In this document: positions 9,323 through 15,477 of the stretch, in pieces
Numbering within the stretch: position 1 is the first letter of the stretch
How the letters are laid out: the number at the start of each line of letters is the position of its first letter
Source: Chrysochromulina tobinii
Lineage: Eukaryota > Haptophyta > Prymnesiales > Chrysochromulinaceae
Assembly (NCBI GenBank): GCA_001275005.1
Contig: JWZX01002312.1
Span: forward strand, 1 to 21,731
Direction: 5' to 3'
DNA: 21,731 nt
Notes under the pieces: model-generated
Seen by the model: only the letters and a program-made list of their open reading frames with translations
Database searches by the model: none
What the model was told of the DNA's origin: nothing
Made by a program: the position numbers and the translations under genes

Positions 9323-9509
9323 TGCGGGGCTCCACACACCCGATATTGCGTGCCAGCACCGCGGCTCACGTCGAACAACAACGCTATGCATCATCGTCCA
9401 GAAATGACAAAATGTGTAGCCACTAGTTTAATCCGGCAAGGCGCGGCGTCATCACTTCGCCACAACTTCGCGTGTTCGTCGCACCCGGGCGCGCGTCTCG
9501 CGGTGTGCC

Positions 9510-10094
9510 CTAGAACGAGAGGCCGCCGCCGCCCTGTGGTTGCGCCACCTTGAGCGCGGCGCGTATGCCCAAGCTGCGCAGATCCAGCAATTCGTTGGCC
9601 TCGTCCATATCCCGCTTCTCCGCGAGCTGCTCAGGGCTCATCGTTGGCCCTTTCGGCGGCGAGCGCGTCGGCGAGCCCACGCCCTTGGGTGTCTGCCCAA
9701 TCTTCCAGTGCGACGTGCCCCACGTGCTGGTCGCGTCACCCGCGTTCGCGTTACGAAGGTGCCCGGCGTAGCCTGGCGGCGGCATCACGTACGGTTGCTT
9801 TTGAGGCTCATGCATGCCGCTGAGGTACGAGTGCGCTTCGAGGTTTCCCGTCGTCGTGCCGTGAGGCTTGAAACCCCCATATCCCGCCACGCCCGGTCCA
9901 TAGGTCGTCACCGAAGGCCCGTAGCGCTGGTTGAAGTTCGTATGATCCACCGGCTGATTCAACCCGTGCCCAGCAATCTCGAACGCGGTGGTCGGGATCG
10001 AGACCGTGTTCCCCTGCGCGACGACGCCGCCAAAGCGCGACACGACAGTACGCAGATACGGCGCCTCGACGACTTCGCTCGAATGTTTCGGCAT
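9510..10094 (-). CDS. Possible ciliary microtubule inner protein (CIMIP2/FAM166-like)
   Basis: 194 residues, no signal peptide or membrane helix. It is rich in Gly, Pro, Tyr and Thr, with two related blocks: GPGVAGYGGFKPHGTT near residues 66-82, and MPPPGYAGHLRN with STWGTSHWKIGQT near 103-135. PGYxGH followed by a Gly/Thr/Tyr-rich block resembles the short motifs of FAM166/CIMIP2-type proteins, which line doublet microtubules in flagella. A flagellate alga would be expected to have such genes. The C-terminal part (MSPEQLAEKRDMDEANELLDLRSLG) looks helical. Motif similarity is short, so the family call is tentative; that the frame is a real gene is more secure. It is divergent from the SIAH-type gene. 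Confidence 0.5.
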   Translation of the reverse strand: MPKHSSEVVEAPYLRTVVSRFGGVVAQGNTVSIPTTAFEIAGHGLNQPVDHTNFNQRYGPSVTTYGPGVAGYGGFKPHGTTTGNLEAHSYLSGMHEPQKQPYVMPPPGYAGHLRNANAGDATSTWGTSHWKIGQTPKGVGSPTRSPPKGPTMSPEQLAEKRDMDEANELLDLRSLGIRAALKVAQPQGGGGLSF

Positions 10095-10382
10095 GTCGAC
10101 CTACAGAGCCTCAGCTGCGCGGGCGGGCGGCGGGGCGGGCGGGCGGGCGGCGCGACGGGGCGCCTGTGCTTGCTGGGTTGCACCAAAAGGTTTTCTCAGT
10201 TTGTGTAGTTTTGCCGCGACCGTTACGTTTGAGTTTGGATGCCGTAACCCACTTCCATGTCCCGTGGCAGGGTTCGTCGTGACACTTCTGAAGGGGCTGT
10301 ATGCAAGGAGATGGTGATTGGAAATGTGCCGCGTTTGTGAATGTAACTTGGCGCGAGTCACGGGGGAGCTGATTGGAAAGCT
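10095..10382. promoter_or_regulatory. Bidirectional promoter region with G-rich tract
   Basis: Shared 5' region of the genes at 9510-10094 (-) and 10383 (+). A (GGGC)n-type tract at about 10118-10153 contains more than four G-triplets in one strand and could form a G-quadruplex or bind GC-box factors. Two ATTGG (inverted CCAAT) motifs lie at about 10316 and 10372 just before the plus-strand start. Confidence 0.45.
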
Positions 10383-11996
10383 ATGAGCGCGCCGCCGCGA
10401 GGCGACACGACGGCCGTCTCGCCGGGAAGCGCGCGGGCGCGGCCCGCAATCGAAGCTGCTGTGACTGGTTCTGGAAGTCGGAAGCGCAAGGCCACCACTT
10501 CTGACGTCTCCGACGCCACAGCCAACTGCTCGGAACTTGGCGGGGCGTCATCCGAGATCAGCGGCGCCTTGTCGTCGTCTGCTGCGGTCGACTCACACGC
10601 GGCACTTCGATCGCTGCTGGAGTGCACGGTGTGCTACAGCGTGATGCTGCCACCCATCCGCCAGTGCGACGATGGACACAACTTCTGCGATCGCTGCAGC
10701 AACAAGCTGATGATCTCGCCACACGAATCAGCACGAAAGTGTCCCATGTGCCGGATCAAGCTGCGCAGCCCGGTGGCGCGCGCGCGCAACCTCGAGCGAT
10801 GGGCCGCCGAGTCGGGAATCGAGGTCGTGTGCGAATTTGCGCCCTGCTGCGAGCGCTACCAGTACGGCCAGCACGCTGAGCACAAGTTCCACTGCCTGGG
10901 ACAGACCATCGGTTGCCCGCTGCGCTGCTGCAGCTGGCGAGGCGAGCCCTCCGCCCTCGCCAAGCACCTCGTCGGCGCAGGAGGAGCTCTGCACTCCCCC
11001 CCTTCGCACGGCCTCGAAGAGCTGGGAGCTCGGTACTCAGCGCGCCACTCTGATTACTCGACCACCACCGTCTTCAGTACAAAGCGACCGCCCGACGACC
11101 GACGCCGCTGGCGGCCACCACGCCAGCTCATCACGATCCCGCCCAACAGCGCACTGGGCACGCCCGCGCTCTCGTTCTGCGTCGCGCTGTGGAAACCACG
11201 GGGAAAAGGTCAGCCCATTATGGCCGCCATCCAGGCGCTCAGGACGGCGCACGCGGGACAGTCGACCGGTGCGGTCGGATATTCGTATGACCTCTCCATC
11301 TCCGCGTATCCGCGGCCGCCCTTCACACGGTGCGTCTCGCGTGTCTCGTCGGTCGGGTCGGTGCCGGAGCTCGGCTGCGACGACGTGTGGGCTCGTCCTC
11401 GGCTCGCGCGCGTGTGTGGGCCCGTTCTCGTCGCCGACAGGAGCGCCGCCACTATGTTCAATACCGTCGGTCTTGGTCCACTCCACAGCGAGGCGGTGCA
11501 GCGGTATGAGGTACACGTACGTCTCACGCCACTGACAGACGAGCGCGCGCCGATGCTGCCGCATGCGGCGGGGGCGCAGATGGGGGGTGCGGCGGAGGCG
11601 CGTCTTGCCTATGGTCATAGACATGGCGGCGGCGACGAGGACGAGGGTGTGGCGGAGTGGGCTCGGCGTTCGGCGTTGTTCGCAGGGCGGCAGCGGGCAG
11701 ATGACGAGGACGAGGACGAGGAGGAGGAGGAGGAGGACGACGACGAGGAGGAGGAGGACGACGACGAGGAGGAGGACTATGACAACGAGGACGACGAGGA
11801 CGACGAGGACGACGAGGAGGAGGACGAGGACGAGGAGGACGAGGAGGACGAGGACGAGGACGAGGACGAGGAGGACGATTCCGAATCGGAGAGCTCTGTG
11901 AGCAGCTCGAGTAGCTCGGTGAGCTTCAGGTCGACGAGCGTCTCGAGTGAGTTAACGTCCGAGTTCTCGTCGCAGTCTTCAATTGACTTGTCCTAG
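10383..11996 (+). CDS. SIAH/SINA-type RING E3 ubiquitin ligase with acidic C-terminal tail
   Basis: 537 residues. The RING at 81-123 reads LECTVCYSVMLPPIRQCDDG, HNFCDRCSNKL and CPMCR, close to the LPPI-x-QC-x-GH wording of SIAH. The SIAH linker (RNLERWAAESG) and the double zinc finger follow (150-195: CEFAPCCERYQYGQHAEH, CPLRCCSWRGEPSALAKHL). SIAH ligases ubiquitinate bound substrates in cytosol and nucleus. The substrate-binding beta domain expected after the fingers is poorly recognisable (about 280-390: VGYSYDLSISAYP, YEVHVRLTPL), so it may be divergent. Residues about 440-500 are almost only Asp and Glu, followed by a Ser-rich end. Such a tail is unusual for SIAH (about 280-310 residues in animals). 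No intron is needed. A 10-residue HESARK-containing insert sits in the second half of the RING. Confidence 0.8.
   Translation: MSAPPRGDTTAVSPGSARARPAIEAAVTGSGSRKRKATTSDVSDATANCSELGGASSEISGALSSSAAVDSHAALRSLLECTVCYSVMLPPIRQCDDGHNFCDRCSNKLMISPHESARKCPMCRIKLRSPVARARNLERWAAESGIEVVCEFAPCCERYQYGQHAEHKFHCLGQTIGCPLRCCSWRGEPSALAKHLVGAGGALHSPPSHGLEELGARYSARHSDYSTTTVFSTKRPPDDRRRWRPPRQLITIPPNSALGTPALSFCVALWKPRGKGQPIMAAIQALRTAHAGQSTGAVGYSYDLSISAYPRPPFTRCVSRVSSVGSVPELGCDDVWARPRLARVCGPVLVADRSAATMFNTVGLGPLHSEAVQRYEVHVRLTPLTDERAPMLPHAAGAQMGGAAEARLAYGHRHGGGDEDEGVAEWARRSALFAGRQRADDEDEDEEEEEEDDDEEEEDDDEEEDYDNEDDEDDEDDEEEDEDEEDEEDEDEDEDEEDDSESESSVSSSSSSVSFRSTSVSSELTSEFSSQSSIDLS
11699..11880. repeat. GAC/GAG trinucleotide microsatellite
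   Basis: About 180 bases of almost uninterrupted GAC and GAG codons encode the Asp/Glu tail of the SIAH-type protein. The purine/pyrimidine strand asymmetry is extreme. Confidence 0.95.
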
Positions 11997-12633
11997 TTCT
12001 CGTCGGGCTCGTTAGATACTTCAAGACCGCGAGGGCGAGTCTATAATAGTGCGGTGTCGGCGTGTGCCGCGGCCCGTGCGCTGTGGAGCGGTGGTGCTCG
12101 GTGAAACAATCTCGCGTCGGGGCGCACGTGCGGTGGTAGTACTCGCGCTCGGGCGCGGGCGCGTTGCGGGTATCGCTGGCGTGGTAAAACCCCGCGGGCG
12201 TCTTGTAGAACGCTAAACCGTAAACGGGTCGCGTCACCCGCGGCGGGGGCGCGCAACAGCGTGTGCCCACTCGGCCCCCGCCGCGTACGGCGTAGGCGCG
12301 GCGCAGCGTCGTCACCCGACCGGGGCTGCCGGGCCGGACCGCCCCGCCCACGCGACACACCATGACCATCTGCTCCATGGAGGCGCCCGCCACACATGAC
12401 ACGAAAAACATAAATACGCGGCACACGTGGCCGCAGAGGCCAGAGCGCAGGAGCTAAGTAGAAGCGGCCGGTGGACAGCAAGCCCTGGCCCCTGCTCCCC
12501 CCCCCTTCACACCCGCAAACCTCACCCGCGCCGGACACCGCCTCACCCGGCGGGCGCGCACATGCCACGAAGTGGCATGCGCCACGCACGTGCGATTCTC
12601 ACGCGACCACCCCCCTTGAGTTCACACGGGTTC
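11997..12633. other. Convergent intergenic region, no supported gene
   Basis: It separates two 3' ends. Two overlapping minus-strand open frames cover it (11926-12426 and 12041-12589), but they are Arg/Pro/Ala-rich, overlap each other in different frames and show no recognisable domain. CCGCGTATTTATG near 12408-12420 is a small A/T patch. Nothing else stands out. Confidence 0.45.
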
Positions 12634-13902
12634 TCACAGGTGTGAAGGGACTCCCGATCCCTGTGCGGCCGGCTCGTCGCACCCACCACACAATTCGGCA
12701 CCGTCGTCTGGTTGTGCTGCCTCTTGGCCAGCCATGATGTACGGTGTCAAGAAGCTCTCCGCGCCGTTCGAGATCAAATCTCCGTGGAGATTGAACCCGC
12801 TCATCTCAAACATGGAGAACACGTCAAATGGGGATGTGTTCCCGAAGACCATGTCAGAGCCGTCATCGGATGCAAAGGCGAACTCGTCACGCTCGTGCGG
12901 CAGCTCAACATACCCGAACGAGGGCATGCGACTTGGCTCCGAGGGTGCCGCCGCGTTTTTCGCAGCGGAAGCCGCCCCAGCCAGCTCCCGGGTCACCTCG
13001 GGCGCTGACGAGCTCGAGCTCTTCTCGAGCAGCTCCACTGGGATTAGCTCGATGGTATGGCTGATCAGCCCTGTCTTGCGCTGCATGAGGCCCCTCACAT
13101 GCACCTTGCACTCGACATAGCCGTGGGCCGAATGAAGGTGGCGCACGCGCACCGGCTGGTCCAGCGCCCCGCTCACGATCTGCTCATCGCTCTGAAAACA
13201 CATCCGGACCCCCCTTGCCTTCAGACGTTCCACGGCCGGCAGGTCGTCGGGGTGGAACAAGGTGGAGTCGACGCTGGTCTCATTCTTCTCGTAGCACTCG
13301 TTGAGTGCGTCGAGGCTCGCCACATCGCGCTCAAAGGCTGCGTTCGCAGTGTAGTAGTTGCCACCACTCCCCGTGACCGTACGCGCGATGCAGTAGCCCC
13401 TCGCCGTGCTCACGATCTGAAGGATCTCCAACGGATGAGGAATGACCGAGTCGTCCTCCGGCGATGAGACCCAGTTGAGCACGTCCATCAAGAGCAGACC
13501 CCTTTTTTGGCAGGCGCGCACGATTGCCATCATAAGCGTGTGCGCGTTGCGCCGCCGCGCAATAGTCGCCATGTGCCGCAGAAGGAAGAGCTCCGCCTCG
13601 GTGGATCCCGAGGCGGAGATCTCTTGCAAATAGACATCACAGGACGCTGGGAAGGGTTGGTGGCTGTTCTGTGAGGCCACGTCCGTCACAGAAGTGGCAG
13701 GCACAATTGCCTTTGTGGCGAGAGTCGGAGCGCGGCCAGACGCCGTCGCCAACGAGAACTCTGCGATAATCCTCGGAATCTGTGGCGCGCCCTCGCAGTG
13801 GAGACCGAGACGCTCACAGCGCGCGCACGGATCTCCTGGCAAAAAGTTGCAGCGGACCTTGGATGCCTTGCAAGCTTTGCAGACGCGCGCTGGTGGTGGC
13901 AT
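12634..13902 (-). CDS. Fungal-type Zn(II)2Cys6 transcription factor with possible PAS-like region
   Basis: 422 residues, single exon. The N-terminus has six cysteines spaced C8-x2-C11-x6-C18-x7-C26-x2-C29-x6-C36 (CKACKASKVRC and CARCERLGLHC), an exact binuclear zinc cluster. The Lys/Arg residues between Cys11 and Cys18 are those that contact DNA in the Gal4 family. Residues about 235-300 (MCFQSDEQIV, YVECKVHVRGLMQRKTG, HTIELIPVELLE) resemble the end of a PAS fold, as in fungal AcuK/Ert1-type regulators; this part is tentative. The C-terminus has acidic/aromatic stretches (DEFAFASDDGSDMVFG, FDVFSMFEMSGF) that could act as activation domains. It is expected in the nucleus. Zn2Cys6 factors are mainly fungal but occur in some protists. 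Target genes are unknown. Confidence 0.8.
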   Translation of the reverse strand: MPPPARVCKACKASKVRCNFLPGDPCARCERLGLHCEGAPQIPRIIAEFSLATASGRAPTLATKAIVPATSVTDVASQNSHQPFPASCDVYLQEISASGSTEAELFLLRHMATIARRRNAHTLMMAIVRACQKRGLLLMDVLNWVSSPEDDSVIPHPLEILQIVSTARGYCIARTVTGSGGNYYTANAAFERDVASLDALNECYEKNETSVDSTLFHPDDLPAVERLKARGVRMCFQSDEQIVSGALDQPVRVRHLHSAHGYVECKVHVRGLMQRKTGLISHTIELIPVELLEKSSSSSAPEVTRELAGAASAAKNAAAPSEPSRMPSFGYVELPHERDEFAFASDDGSDMVFGNTSPFDVFSMFEMSGFNLHGDLISNGAESFLTPYIMAGQEAAQPDDGAELCGGCDEPAAQGSGVPSHL

Positions 13903-14149
13903 GAAGACTCGTTGCAGACCTGTTGGCCGGGGATATCGAGCAAGGTCCGGTCGCCGCCGTGGACGGATTGCTGTGAACGGATGAACGAAAAATGATCCAA
14001 GAGATTTGGTTGCAGTTCTTCTCTGTGTCTCGTTTCACTGTTAACAAGTAAGCCCAAAATGATCAGGCACGTTCGTCGGACCTTGGAATCCTATGTGCAG
14101 TTTGGTTGTTGAAAATACATATGCACCACTTTCTCAAAGCACATAAAAA

Positions 14150-15346
14150 TTAAATTGTGGCGCCATCCATGCGCACCGTCTCTGCGAGAAAAGGATTTCT
14201 TCGCTGCCGTGAAGGCGCTGGCCCTGACGTGAACCCTGGCGCCAGCGGCGGCTGCCGCGTCGACTCCGTCTGATGCCGCAGTGTGAAGCTCGCGACGAAA
14301 ATATGGCGCACACCCTCGGTAACAGCAAGGCCCGCATGCATGATGTGGCCTCGCCAGAAGATGGCAGTGCCCGCCGCCGGCCGGAGCACGAGCGAGGGCG
14401 GCGTGACACTCGCGACGTCGGGCTCGAGCTTGCCCGACCAAAACGCGGTGCCGCCCCCGCGAAAGTCGACATCTGGCCTCGAGAGAGGCACAAGGATACT
14501 GAGTGCCTCGCCATCGGTGTGCGGCTTGAAAGCGCCGCCCGCGGTGTAACGGTTGATGTACGGCTCATTCCAGCTGAATTTGATGGACATGTCGGCGAGA
14601 TGCTCTGGGAAGCGGCCGCCACACTCTGGAAAGATCTTTTTGACGAGATCGGGCTTCATGTGCTGGAGATTCCACAGCGCGCGGCTCAAGATTGTGAACG
14701 CCAGCGCGTGCGACTCGCCGTTGAGGTTGATGCCGTCCGGGTGGCACTCGATGCGTCGGAGTTCCATCTTTTCGCCGGTCTCGTCGTTGACTGAGTCGGG
14801 GATTAAGTCGCACCAAGCGTCTGTGGCAGCAATGAGCATAGCGCACTCAGCAGCGTTAATGAGGTCGTCGAGCAGCATGACCGAGTTCTCCAAGAGCTTG
14901 TCGTCTGCTCTCTTTGTCAGAGACAGCTCTCTAAACGGGCCACCCTCTCTCTTTGCCGGGTCCGTTGGCAAGCGACCCTCGTGCAGGTCAGCACGCCAGC
15001 CGTGCAAGCCTAAGCGAATGAGCCGCTTGGCGTTGGCGTCACGGAACGTCCAGCGGCTGCCTTTGCACTGCAGCAGCCCAGAAGCGGCCAGGCGTGGCAT
15101 AGCCATCTCACTCACCGCTTTTGCATCGCCCCGCGAGGGGTGTCGCGAGGGGTGACGGGAGGTCTCGAACATTTTGTGGGATGACGATTTTCCAATTTGG
15201 GAAAACCTGGACGCTTTTTTTGGCTCTTTTGTTAACAGCGAAACAGGACACAGTGAAGACCAGCAACCAAATCTTAGACACGCTCTGGGAAGCGTTAAGC
15301 GGGTAAAGGTTGATGAGAGCCGTTCATTGAGGTAGGATTGTGACAA
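14150..15346 (-). CDS. 2-oxoglutarate/Fe(II)-dependent oxygenase (prolyl 4-hydroxylase-like fold)
   Basis: 398 residues if Met1 is used. The double-stranded beta-helix core is clear: YTAGGAFKPHTDGEALSILV gives iron ligands His276 and Asp278; DFRGGGTAFW is the usual GGGT(A)F strand; GTAIFWRGHIMHAGLAVTEG gives the distal ligand His337; and Arg347 would bind 2-oxoglutarate. The product is a hydroxylated substrate, with succinate and CO2 released. The substrate cannot be inferred; related enzymes act on prolyl residues. The first 58 residues are unlike the rest; Met59 (at 15172, MFETSRHPSRHPSRG) is an equally good start. No membrane segment or signal peptide is evident. It is tandem with the Zn2Cys6 gene (247-base gap) and divergent from tRNase Z. 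Confidence 0.8.
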   Translation of the reverse strand: MSQSYLNERLSSTFTRLTLPRACLRFGCWSSLCPVSLLTKEPKKASRFSQIGKSSSHKMFETSRHPSRHPSRGDAKAVSEMAMPRLAASGLLQCKGSRWTFRDANAKRLIRLGLHGWRADLHEGRLPTDPAKREGGPFRELSLTKRADDKLLENSVMLLDDLINAAECAMLIAATDAWCDLIPDSVNDETGEKMELRRIECHPDGINLNGESHALAFTILSRALWNLQHMKPDLVKKIFPECGGRFPEHLADMSIKFSWNEPYINRYTAGGAFKPHTDGEALSILVPLSRPDVDFRGGGTAFWSGKLEPDVASVTPPSLVLRPAAGTAIFWRGHIMHAGLAVTEGVRHIFVASFTLRHQTESTRQPPLAPGFTSGPAPSRQRRNPFLAETVRMDGATI

Positions 15347-15477
15347 TTACTCAACTCGAGAAAAGCCCATCGGCTTGCATATTGGGAGCCGTCCGCACCG
15401 TGCCTCTGCTATGAATGAGACGGCCCACAGAACATGACAATATGTAACCCAAGGGAAGGGATATCGGGATTCCACAC
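15347..15477. promoter_or_regulatory. Short bidirectional promoter region (oxygenase / tRNase Z)
   Basis: 131 bases, or about 305 if the oxygenase starts at 15172, lie between divergent starts. No recognised motif. The compactness suggests a shared promoter. Confidence 0.4.

Larger units (their letters stand above)
8426..9509. other. Convergent intergenic region, no gene seen
   Basis: 1.08 kb between two 3' ends, the longest gap in the window and clearly richer in A/T than the genes. No open frame resembles a protein, and no tRNA-like A/B boxes or rRNA-like segments were found. It holds clustered short repeats: AGAGCG and GTAGTAG motifs at 8600-8710, TGCTAAT copies at 8884-8960, and a CACATA run near 9281-9322. 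Confidence 0.5.

Noticed and set aside
11926-12589. Two overlapping minus-strand frames in the convergent gap, one with a hydrophobic start (MCRVFMFFVSCVAG)
   Set aside because: They overlap in different frames, are Arg/Pro-rich, and one extends into the SIAH-type 3' end; no motif or domain is recognisable.
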